This document shows positions 1-5,799 of a stretch of DNA of 9,986 nucleotides, piece by piece. The position numbers were made by a program, and so were the translations under genes. A model generated the notes under the pieces. The model did no database searches. It was not told where the DNA came from and saw only the letters and a list, made by a program, of their open reading frames with translations. The stretch is taken from positions 1 to 9,986 of the forward strand of contig PCVE01000001.1 of assembly GCA_002762705.1 (NCBI GenBank), read 5' to 3'. Every line of letters starts with the position of its first letter. The first letter of the stretch is position 1. Source of the stretch: Candidatus Woesearchaeota archaeon CG11_big_fil_rev_8_21_14_0_20_43_8. GTDB taxonomy: Archaea > Nanobdellota > Nanobdellia > Woesearchaeales > CG08-08-20-14.

Positions 1-1
1 T

Positions 2-493
2 GCGTTCGAGCTCCACGATTTTTCAGGTGATCGGACATTATATAGCCGAAATCATGGTTGGTTATACAGTCGGCTAAATAAGATGGATGATATAGATCTG
101 CCGATACATCTGGTGTCGCACAAAGGCGTTGTCAGAGAAGTAGAGAGTGTTTCATTTCCCGAATACAATAACTCTGGCCTATGCACACTTGTGACTTTGC
201 TTGAGAAGTGCAAGTCTGATGCGGGCAGCAGGAAAGTGAAATTCCTTTTGCCAGAGGACTATGTGGATAATTTCAAAGCAAGTCCATTGACACCAGTCAC
301 TCTGTTCAAAGATCCAAATGTGACGCAGCTATTGTATCATCCAGCCAGTCGACCATCTGAGCACATAGAATGCGATCTTGCGTTCGGCATGGAAGTAAGC
401 GATGGGAAAGTCGTACGCTGGCGTGACAATTTCACATGGCTCTATGATATCCTGCCAAAAGTTGATCTTGAGAATCTGTTCTATGAAGATTGA
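2..493 (+). CDS. Hypothetical protein, 5' end beyond window
   Basis: This is the 3' part of a gene that I do not recognise. The first in-frame ATG is at 83, but the frame stays open from base 2 (reading AFELHDFSGDRTLYSR and on), and no ribosome binding site or TATA box sits before 83. The real start is therefore probably left of the window. The visible 163 residues are soluble, of mixed charge, with no membrane segment, no signal peptide and only three scattered cysteines. The C-terminal part is rich in aromatic residues (WRDNFTWLYDILPK) and ends in an acidic FYED. The gene converges on the MATE gene, with 52 bp between the two stops and no strong T-tract terminator. Function unknown; the coding call is supported by the long uninterrupted frame and plausible composition. 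Confidence 0.6.
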   Translation, partial: AFELHDFSGDRTLYSRNHGWLYSRLNKMDDIDLPIHLVSHKGVVREVESVSFPEYNNSGLCTLVTLLEKCKSDAGSRKVKFLLPEDYVDNFKASPLTPVTLFKDPNVTQLLYHPASRPSEHIECDLAFGMEVSDGKVVRWRDNFTWLYDILPKVDLENLFYED

Positions 494-545
494 TCTTTGT
501 TTACCTATATCATGATTAAAAGTAAGGATCCTCGTTTCACTCAGA

Positions 546-1901
546 TCAAAGTTTGAATTCCGCTTTCTTCCATCTGCCAATCTTAAACATCACGATATTA
601 GCAAGACCTGAGAATATAATCGCGGCAAGCATGCCCCACCAGACTCCAGTGATCCCTAACGCGCGCGTGATCGACAAGTGATGCGCAAGTGGCGCTGCGA
701 TCCCAAACCATGCGATACCAGTGATCACAAGTGGTGTGACAGCATCTCCTGCTCCTTGCTGGGCTCCACCGAGTATCAGCATCATGCCTCTGAACAGATA
801 GCTTACTGCGATGATGCGGAAATACCAGTGCCCGATCTCTACGACACGGATGTCGCTTGTGAAGATCATGACCCAGAATCTTGGGAAGAAGAAAAACAGC
901 AGCGCCATTATGGACATGAACAGTGTGACAAAAGAGAGCGCTGTCCAAGTGGTCTTCTCAGCGCGATGGAGATTCTTGGCTCCGACATTCTGTCCGACGA
1001 TGGCCATCACAGCGCTCATCATCCCGACAGCAGGAAGCACGACAACACCATTCATCCGGATCCCGATGCCGTATGCCGCAAGCGCGAAAGTGCCGAAATA
1101 AGCGACGTTTCTCATGAGAAGCATCATCCCGCCTGATACCATGATCTGGCTGATAGTAGCAGGCAATCCGACCCCGATGATTTTTCTGATCAAAGGAAAG
1201 TCTGGTCTCAATTTTTTAAGCTCAAGCTTGAAGAACCCTTTACCGCTCAAGAGATATCGGAAGAGCAGCACACAATTCAGCAGACCTGATATCGCAGTCG
1301 CCACGGCAGCACCAAAGACTTCCATGCGTGGGAATGGACCGATCCCGAATATAAGGAATGGATCAAGTATGATGTTGAATATCGTGGTCGCTGCCATTAT
1401 CTTCATCGGCGTGATAGTGTCTCCTTCGCCACGCAATATCCCTGTCGCGACGAATGTCAGAAAAAGGAAACTAGATGTTATGAATATCACTCTCCCATAA
1501 TCTAGTACATAGGGTAGGATATCGTCAGTGGCGCCAAGCCCGGTGAATATGCTCTTTGCGAAGATGGTGCAGAAGATAGTGACGATGACAGATACAAAGA
1601 GGATTATCAATATGGACTGATGCGCGACTTTCCGTGCGTCGCCGGGTCTTTTCGCTCCTATGTATCTCGCGATGAAAGACGTCGCGCCGATTCCGACACC
1701 GTTTCCGATAGCTATGAAGATGAAGAACACCGGGAAGACGACAGACACTGCCGCGACAGCATAGGCGTTCAGACGACCAAGCCAGATAGTATCCACTAGA
1801 TTGTACAAAGTCCCCATGAACATCCCAAGGATGACAGGCCATGCAAGTTTCAGGAGCTGTTTATGGACTGATCCATTCAGCAAATCAACTTTTTCCCTCA
1901 T
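546..1901 (-). CDS. MATE family efflux transporter
   Basis: A 451-residue multidrug and toxic compound extrusion (MATE) antiporter, which in this family exports organic cations or drugs in exchange for H+ or Na+. The length and twelve hydrophobic stretches fit the family. The N-terminal signature includes LLKLAWPVILGMF and NLVDTIWLGRL, with Asp37, followed by an NIILDPFLIFG motif with Asn176 and Asp180. These match the N-lobe residues known to matter in Pyrococcus MATE (Asp41, Asp184). The two halves show the family's internal duplication: GILRGEGDTITPM near residue 155 and GAQQGAGDAVTPL near 380. I chose ATG 1901 rather than the in-frame TTG at 1907, because a TATA box at 1926-1934 would start transcription at about 1904, giving a nearly leaderless message. 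It is divergent from the YdjM-like gene. Substrate cannot be read from the sequence. Confidence 0.95.
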   Translation of the reverse strand: MREKVDLLNGSVHKQLLKLAWPVILGMFMGTLYNLVDTIWLGRLNAYAVAAVSVVFPVFFIFIAIGNGVGIGATSFIARYIGAKRPGDARKVAHQSILIILFVSVIVTIFCTIFAKSIFTGLGATDDILPYVLDYGRVIFITSSFLFLTFVATGILRGEGDTITPMKIMAATTIFNIILDPFLIFGIGPFPRMEVFGAAVATAISGLLNCVLLFRYLLSGKGFFKLELKKLRPDFPLIRKIIGVGLPATISQIMVSGGMMLLMRNVAYFGTFALAAYGIGIRMNGVVVLPAVGMMSAVMAIVGQNVGAKNLHRAEKTTWTALSFVTLFMSIMALLFFFFPRFWVMIFTSDIRVVEIGHWYFRIIAVSYLFRGMMLILGGAQQGAGDAVTPLVITGIAWFGIAAPLAHHLSITRALGITGVWWGMLAAIIFSGLANIVMFKIGRWKKAEFKL

Positions 1902-1925
1902 AATCAACTATAGCACGCGAGTCTG

Positions 1926-1934
1926 TTTTAAACC
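1926..1934 (-). promoter_or_regulatory. TATA box for the MATE gene
   Basis: The minus strand reads GGTTTAAAA here, an archaeal TATA-like box centred near 1930. It lies about 26 bp upstream of position 1904, so the transcript should begin within a few bases of ATG 1901. No ribosome binding site precedes that ATG, in keeping with leaderless translation. Confidence 0.55.
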
Positions 1935-1947
1935 TTTTGGTGTGTGA

Positions 1948-2058
1948 AGTTTGGGGTTTGGGCATTATGTCGTGGGTGATTTATTGTTGTCAAATACTCA
2001 CACCCCACACCCCTTACCCTATGGCCCACATACTTCTCATGCCCCACACCCCAAAACT
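1948..2058. promoter_or_regulatory. Divergent regulatory region with mirrored C-rich elements
   Basis: Two related elements face away from each other in this divergent intergenic region. Plus-strand 2039-2058 reads ATGCCCCACACCCCAAAACT, and minus-strand 1965-1948 reads ATGCCCAAACCCCAAACT. The first abuts the YdjM-like gene's TATA box; the second lies about 14 bp upstream of the MATE TATA box. An extra copy of the core CCCCACACCCC occurs at 2003-2013, matching 2042-2052. The arrangement is what one expects of binding sites for a regulator shared by both promoters, but no such regulator is identified, and low-complexity C/A sequence could also give chance matches. Confidence 0.4.
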
Positions 2059-2065
2059 ATAAAAA
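2058..2065 (+). promoter_or_regulatory. TATA box for the YdjM-like gene
   Basis: TATAAAAA, centred near 2061, places the transcription start about 26 bp downstream at 2087, directly at ATG 2088. No ribosome binding site lies between, so the message is probably leaderless. This supports ATG 2088 over the TTG one codon before it. Confidence 0.6.
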
Positions 2066-2087
2066 CCCAGTACTCTAAAATTCTTTG

Positions 2088-2969
2088 ATGGACAATATAA
2101 CACATATCCTGATGGCATATCTTCTTGCTGTGCTATTCATCGATTTCTTCAAGCTCCATTCCATCAGAAAATATGTCATCTGGACTTCAGTTATCGCAGC
2201 TATCGTGCCTGACACTGATATTTATCTCAGACTATTCGGTCACGGCACTTATATGGTCTATCATCGGTTCATGAACTCGATATTCATAATTCCGTTGGCA
2301 TCATACCTTATCTATCGAGTCATGGCATCAAGACTGAAAGGCGGAGATAGAAAATACGCAAAACGGCTGTTCGATATCGCTTTCCTGTCATACTGCGTGC
2401 ATGTATTTCTGGATGTCAGCGGATCCTGGGGCGATCTTCTGCTGTTTCCGTTCTCGCTTCGAAAATTTCATCTTGACATGAATCCGATTGTCGATATATT
2501 TGTCCTTCTGCCACTTGTCATGTTCTTCATCATATCGATGATGACAAAGAAAAGGCAGAACCAAGTGGCTCAGGTCGTGATGACCATTCTGCTCGTGCAC
2601 TTCGGTTTCAAGGCATTCATCCATTCATCCGCAGTCAATGTCGCGACACAGAATGGATTCCATGATCCTGTGGCGATACCGGATTTCATAAACCCTTTCA
2701 ATTGGTACATCATCGGGCAGAATGAGACTCAATATGTGACGGCGGATCTTGACATGCAGTTCAGACGATTCGATGATATAAGATATTATGACAAAGCAGT
2801 TCTGTCAGATGCAGAAGAAGTCGCAAAAACAAACAAGGACATGGATATGTTCCTGAGATTCGCGCGTTTTCCATACGCGATGAAAGATGGCGATAAGATC
2901 TTTGTGGATGATCTGAGATTCGGAGACGATGGTAAGGGCCATTTCAGCATGGAAGCATATCTGACTTAG
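2088..2969 (+). CDS. YdjM/DUF457-like membrane-bound metal-dependent hydrolase
   Basis: A 293-residue membrane protein of the YdjM family (DUF457, COG1988), putative metal-dependent hydrolases whose substrates are unknown. The family motifs appear in order: NITHIL with His6, IVPDTD with Asp42 and Asp44, YHRFMNS with His59, and HVFLDVSGSWG with His105 and Asp109, followed by the LLLFPF turn. The first 180 residues hold about five hydrophobic segments. The last ~100 residues are soluble and begin with the NPFNWYII stretch typical of the C-terminal domain of archaeal members. One oddity is that the usual HRxxTHS motif appears as HRFMNS, one residue shorter and with Asn63 where a second histidine is common. 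The start follows from the leaderless promoter geometry. The gene is divergent from MATE and convergent with the 3004-3975 gene. Family call fairly sure; reaction unknown. Confidence 0.8.
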   Translation: MDNITHILMAYLLAVLFIDFFKLHSIRKYVIWTSVIAAIVPDTDIYLRLFGHGTYMVYHRFMNSIFIIPLASYLIYRVMASRLKGGDRKYAKRLFDIAFLSYCVHVFLDVSGSWGDLLLFPFSLRKFHLDMNPIVDIFVLLPLVMFFIISMMTKKRQNQVAQVVMTILLVHFGFKAFIHSSAVNVATQNGFHDPVAIPDFINPFNWYIIGQNETQYVTADLDMQFRRFDDIRYYDKAVLSDAEEVAKTNKDMDMFLRFARFPYAMKDGDKIFVDDLRFGDDGKGHFSMEAYLT

Positions 2970-2987
2970 AATAAACTAAAATTCTAA
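2966..2987 (+). repeat. AT-rich hairpin at the YdjM-like gene end
   Basis: TTAGAAT and ATTCTAA form a perfect 7-bp inverted repeat with an 8-nt loop. The stop codon (2967-2969) lies in the left arm. It may help end the YdjM-like transcript, but no T-run follows on the plus strand and the stem is weak. Confidence 0.3.
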
Positions 2988-2992
2988 AAAAA
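2986..2992 (-). terminator. T7 tract after the 3004-3975 gene
   Basis: Seven consecutive T on the minus strand begin about 11 nt after the stop codon of the minus-strand gene. Archaeal RNA polymerase commonly terminates at such oligo-T tracts without needing a hairpin. Confidence 0.5.
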
Positions 2993-3003
2993 GAATAAAG
3001 AAA

Positions 3004-3975
3004 TCAAGCACTGTATTTCTTGTCAAGCGCCATGAAGGTCTCTGCGAGCAATTGTTCACCGGGCTTGACATTGATCTTGTCAAGGATAGCGATCTTCGTG
3101 TTCGTGTATGTGTTTTGCATCTGTTCTGCTACAGAGCTGCCGTTAAGATCTGATCCCATCTTGCTTCTGTCATCAGGGAGATTCAGTAATTCAAGGAATT
3201 TCATCTTTGAGTCGACATCTGTCTTTAAGCAGAACATCTCAAGGCTAATCCTATATTTGTATGCGCTCGCGATCAATCTGTCATCACCGGATTCCATGTG
3301 TGCGAGATACGCGATAAGGTTGGCTTCATGCCGCCATGAATATCCTCTAGATTGCGCCATCTTCTGGGTCAAAGGAAATATTTCTGGACTGGCTATCGTG
3401 ATCTCGTGTGTCGCAGGAGAATATGCGCTTGGTATCCGCATCATGTTCATAGTCATGGTCCGGATCGGCCGTCCCATCCTTATGCGTGTAGGTCCCTTCA
3501 CTGCTTTTCCTTCGATCTTCTCGATGACTTTATTGAGATTTTCATCAAGGCATTTGATTGTCTCAGTCACACGCAGTGTCGGTGCATTCATTTCATTCAT
3601 CCGTGTGAATGCTTCTTTGTACCAACTAGCGACTTTTTGGATGTCTTGAGCGAGCGCAGCATTGTCATAGCCTTCGAGCTCAAGCTCAAGTTTCTTATGC
3701 AGTGGTTCTCGTAGTTTATTCGCATGGAAGAGCCCTCCGCCGATATATCTTTGGACTTTGTATCCTTGCATGATCGCTTTTATCACTTTGTTTCCCATGA
3801 ATCGTGGATGATTGCCAAGCATGCCTACAGCCCAGATCATACCTTCGATGCTTCGTGGTGATGCATCAGATACTGTGGATGCGCCCTTTGAATATGCCGG
3901 GTACACTTTCCGAGAATAATTATTTTCGACAAAGCTGTTGATTTTATCTTTTAGTTTCTTCAATTTTTCTTTCAT
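3004..3975 (-). CDS. DUF3810-like peptidase homologue, apparently inactive
   Basis: A 323-residue soluble protein with a basic, helical N-terminus (MKEKLKKLKDK) and no membrane segment. The C-terminal half resembles, as I recall that family, DUF3810 zinc metallopeptidases. YSPATHE (185-191) matches the family's YFPFTGE; SRGYSWRHEANLIAYL (209-224) matches LRGF..EDEANFIAYL; and MESGD followed by a Tyr-containing stretch, then a VAEQMQNTY segment near 282-290, match its C-terminal pattern. Where active members have HELxH just before RGF, this protein has Q204-K-M-A-Q208, so both zinc-binding histidines and the catalytic glutamate are missing. The downstream EAN glutamate (E217) remains. It is therefore probably a non-catalytic relative. 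ATG 3975 is chosen because GGGAGGGG sits 4-5 nt upstream; the TTG at 3993 lies before that site. The family link is from memory, so the function is uncertain. Confidence 0.6.
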   Translation of the reverse strand: MKEKLKKLKDKINSFVENNYSRKVYPAYSKGASTVSDASPRSIEGMIWAVGMLGNHPRFMGNKVIKAIMQGYKVQRYIGGGLFHANKLREPLHKKLELELEGYDNAALAQDIQKVASWYKEAFTRMNEMNAPTLRVTETIKCLDENLNKVIEKIEGKAVKGPTRIRMGRPIRTMTMNMMRIPSAYSPATHEITIASPEIFPLTQKMAQSRGYSWRHEANLIAYLAHMESGDDRLIASAYKYRISLEMFCLKTDVDSKMKFLELLNLPDDRSKMGSDLNGSSVAEQMQNTYTNTKIAILDKINVKPGEQLLAETFMALDKKYSA

Positions 3976-4037
3976 TTTTCCCCTCCCTGTCAAATCATAT
4001 AGAATAGTTGCTTTCCGGAGTAGTTATTAGTCATGCA

Positions 4038-4045
4038 TTTAAAAA
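4038..4045 (-). promoter_or_regulatory. TATA box for the 3004-3975 gene
   Basis: The minus strand reads TTTTTAAA, which would start transcription near 4015 and give a leader of about 40 nt that carries the strong GGGAGGGG site at 3980-3987. A second, weaker candidate, CTATATG at 3996-4002, would give a leaderless message and leave the ribosome binding site outside the transcript, so I prefer the first. Confidence 0.45.
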
Positions 4046-4095
4046 TATTGCTCTTCATATCCCTAATCAATCTGTGATCGCATGTTTTTCATTAG

Positions 4096-4106
4096 ATTTA
4101 TATATC
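4096..4106 (+). promoter_or_regulatory. TATA box for the zinc-ribbon gene
   Basis: GATTTATATAT contains a classical archaeal TTTATATA box centred near 4101. The predicted start at about 4127 gives a leader of only about 12 nt, just long enough to include AGGGGG at 4128-4133, which lies 5 nt before ATG 4139. Confidence 0.6.
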
Positions 4107-4138
4107 TACTAAGCAAAGACAGTCTTTAGGGGGTATAT

Positions 4139-4528
4139 ATGCCACATCAATGCGTCAGATGCAATGAGATGTATCCAAACGGAGCACAAGAGATTCTTAA
4201 AGGATGCAGATGCGGTTCTAGATTATTCTTCTTCATAAAACAGGAACGTATCGAAGAAGCGAAGGTCATGACGACCAATCTGACGCAGGAAGAGAAGAAG
4301 CAGATCGAAGATGATGTCCTGGACATAATCGGTGATAAAGCGAAGAAAGATCAGCCAGTCGTCCTTGATATCGAGGCGATAAGAGTCACCGGTCCAGGGA
4401 AATTCGAACTCGACCTTGTGCATCTCTTCAAAGAGGATGATCCTGTGATCTATAAGCTTGATGAAGGCAAATATGTCATTGATATCGTCTCTACATTTGC
4501 TAAGAAGAATAAACTCCGAAAGAAGTGA
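4139..4528 (+). CDS. OapC/ArvC family zinc-ribbon protein
   Basis: A 129-residue protein with an N-terminal zinc ribbon, MPHQCVRCNEMYPNGAQE, then ILKGCRCGSRLFFF. The likely ligands are Cys5, Cys8, Cys23 and Cys25. This is the layout of archaeal DUF2072/COG3364 proteins, now called OapC or ArvC. A charged, helical linker follows (about 35-75). The C-terminal domain (IRVTGPGKFELDLVHLF, then KYVIDI) also fits that family's ending. In other archaea the gene is associated with an Era-like GTPase (OapA/ArvA, linked to extracellular vesicle formation) and OapB/ArvB; neither is in this window. AGGGGG 5 nt before ATG 4139 fixes the start. It is divergent from the peptidase-like gene, and T-tracts downstream suggest it is transcribed alone. 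The biochemical role of the family is not established. Confidence 0.8.
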   Translation: MPHQCVRCNEMYPNGAQEILKGCRCGSRLFFFIKQERIEEAKVMTTNLTQEEKKQIEDDVLDIIGDKAKKDQPVVLDIEAIRVTGPGKFELDLVHLFKEDDPVIYKLDEGKYVIDIVSTFAKKNKLRKK

Positions 4529-4531
4529 CTG

Positions 4532-4542
4532 TTTTGCTTTTT
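4532..4542 (+). terminator. T-rich terminator after the zinc-ribbon gene
   Basis: Two T-tracts (TTTT at 4532-4535 and TTTTT at 4538-4542) begin 4 nt after the stop codon, followed by further T-rich sequence up to 4566. No hairpin is seen. This suits archaeal oligo-T termination. Confidence 0.45.
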
Positions 4543-4592
4543 ATCACTTTATTCTAAATTATTTTGTCGTTCTGAGCAATCTATACAAGGGA

Positions 4593-4607
4593 ATTAAATT
4601 AAATTTA
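4593..4607 (+). promoter_or_regulatory. Probable TATA region for the helical-repeat gene
   Basis: An AT-only stretch, ATTAAATTAAATTTA, offers boxes centred near 4597 and 4603. These predict transcription starts near 4623-4629, just before ATG 4631. The box is less canonical than others here. Confidence 0.35.
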
Positions 4608-4630
4608 GATTCTAATTGATTTTTCTTTGA

Positions 4631-5446
4631 ATGAGACCAAGGGTGATTTCAATGAGATTAGATGATACAATGGATCAATATAAGCATAGGCCAAAAGATA
4701 TTTTTGCGATGAATAAAGTATACCAAAGATTATGGGATGAAGAAAGATATAACGATATTGTCAGTTTGCGTCGTCTTTCGAAAATCGATTTTGATACAGA
4801 TGTGTTGGAAGATGATCTTCATTCTAAAGTGCAGATGCAATATTCCAAACTTGCTATGGTCGGATTATATAGTCAGATGGGGGCCCTTAAGGATCTCACT
4901 GGCTATGGTCCAGAATTAAGCCATAAAAAGGTGCGGATGATCTATGCCGACCTGGCTACCCGCGGGAGATTTCTAGATATACAGATCTATTCAAATTCAT
5001 TATTTCCAGTATTACCTGTTCTAGATAAAGAAGATGTCAGGTCTGGGCAGATGCATTGCATCGCAATGGATGATCTTGATAATCTGCTTGTCTCAGCCGA
5101 GATCACTGGAATTGCGCTTGATCGATATGTGGCCGAGATGGCAGTCTCTGAATGGACTGCGGATCGGCGGACAGATCAACTTGCTTTTTTAGTTGAACAT
5201 AATCCGGAAATACTTGTTTTAGCCACAGGATTCATCGAGAAGAGAATGATTGAACTTGCGAAAGGCGGGTGGTTTCACGAGATAGAACGCCTCTCAAAAG
5301 CGACAAATGTCCCGCTTAATTTTGACGTGAAAGAGCAGATGGCAAGATACATATATTCCCAAGAAAGATCTTCATTCGATCTTTCCCCTGACATCTCCTC
5401 TGTGATATTTGAGCATGCCCTCGCCAGTCGTGTAAACGACCTCTAA
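4631..5446 (+). CDS. Helical-repeat protein of unknown function
   Basis: I do not recognise an annotated family, but the 271-residue protein is repetitive. Units of about 35 residues begin near 31, 71, 105, 140, 171, 206 and 237. The best units share Y-x-x-L at their start, Gly or an acidic residue at position 8, Tyr/Phe at 10, Ile/Met at 13 and Leu at 16, and several carry Val four residues before the Tyr (VQMQY, VRMIY). Examples are YADLATRGRFLDI and IELAKGGWFHEIERL. This pattern implies a two-helix solenoid, usually a protein- or RNA-binding scaffold. There are no membrane segments. The start is unsettled: ATG 4631 suits a leaderless message, whereas ATG 4652 has GGTGAT (4642-4647) 4 nt upstream. 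The last 25 codons overlap the convergent pilin gene on the other strand. Confidence 0.7.
   Translation: MRPRVISMRLDDTMDQYKHRPKDIFAMNKVYQRLWDEERYNDIVSLRRLSKIDFDTDVLEDDLHSKVQMQYSKLAMVGLYSQMGALKDLTGYGPELSHKKVRMIYADLATRGRFLDIQIYSNSLFPVLPVLDKEDVRSGQMHCIAMDDLDNLLVSAEITGIALDRYVAEMAVSEWTADRRTDQLAFLVEHNPEILVLATGFIEKRMIELAKGGWFHEIERLSKATNVPLNFDVKEQMARYIYSQERSSFDLSPDISSVIFEHALASRVNDL
5363..5385. repeat. Inverted repeat around the pilin stop codon
   Basis: GAAAGATC and GATCTTTC form a perfect 8-bp stem around a 7-nt loop (5371-5377) that contains the pilin stop codon on the minus strand. It also lies inside the coding sequence of the convergent plus-strand gene. It could act as a weak processing or termination hairpin in either direction, but no oligo-T run follows on either strand. 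Confidence 0.4.
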
Positions 5447-5797
5447 TTTCCCTGAGACCTGCTCGCCGACTGTACCAAAGACACACGAGTTGAGCGTGAA
5501 TCTGGCGCTGTCTCCATTCAGGAGTGTTGTACCAAAAGTCTCGTTGCATTTTCCAAGGGTTATCATGTCTACAGTTATGTCCTTGCCAAGGCTGTTTGTA
5601 AGATATAAGCTTGCTGAATCTGGTTTCAAGATGAAATCCTGGCACGCCATCCCATATGAGAACATGCAGATCCGTTGGCTTTGTCCATCAGTTTTTATGA
5701 CACCAAAATACGCAAGGCCTCCGATGACGACCAATCCTGCGAGGACTGCCCATCCATAGGACATCAAGAATTCCATCGCCGCCTGTCCTTTCTTCAA
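5372..5797 (-). CDS. Type IV pilin-like protein, class III signal peptide
   Basis: A 141-residue pilin precursor. The N-terminus, MKKGQAAMEFLMSYGWAVL, is an archaeal class III signal peptide. The archaeal prepilin peptidase should cut between Gly4 and Gln5, leaving Glu at mature position 5, the conserved pilin glutamate, and a ~25-residue hydrophobic helix for filament assembly. The globular domain is beta-rich and has four cysteines (44, 52, 84, 105) that could form two disulfides. The C-terminal pattern GKLEVVYTTG...GDVRGKIE matches many DPANN pilins, so the reading frame is sound to its end. TTG 5797 is preferred because GGTGAT lies 6 nt upstream and it yields the usual short signal peptide. 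GTG 5803 directly abuts GGTGAT. It is the last gene of the secretion operon, 2 nt after the TadC2 stop, and overlaps the helical-repeat gene by 75 bp. Confidence 0.85.
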   Translation of the reverse strand: MKKGQAAMEFLMSYGWAVLAGLVVIGGLAYFGVIKTDGQSQRICMFSYGMACQDFILKPDSASLYLTNSLGKDITVDMITLGKCNETFGTTLLNGDSARFTLNSCVFGTVGEQVSGKLEVVYTTGEGMLKYHRGDVRGKIE

Positions 5798-5799
5798 AA

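Noticed and set aside
678..1136. Plus-strand frame of 152 codons rich in His, Cys and Asp
   Set aside because: It is antisense to the MATE gene. The odd composition comes from reading conserved membrane codons on the other strand.
1998..2056. Short C-rich repeats considered as a CRISPR array
   Set aside because: The repeated core is only about 11 nt and occurs two or three times without regular spacers.
3020..3649. Plus-strand frame of 209 codons
   Set aside because: It is fully antisense to the 3004-3975 gene, which has a strong ribosome binding site, a promoter and recognisable motifs. The product shows no family features.
5490..5759. Plus-strand frame of 89 codons opposite the pilin
   Set aside because: It lies wholly inside the pilin gene, has no promoter or ribosome binding site, and its product has no recognisable features.
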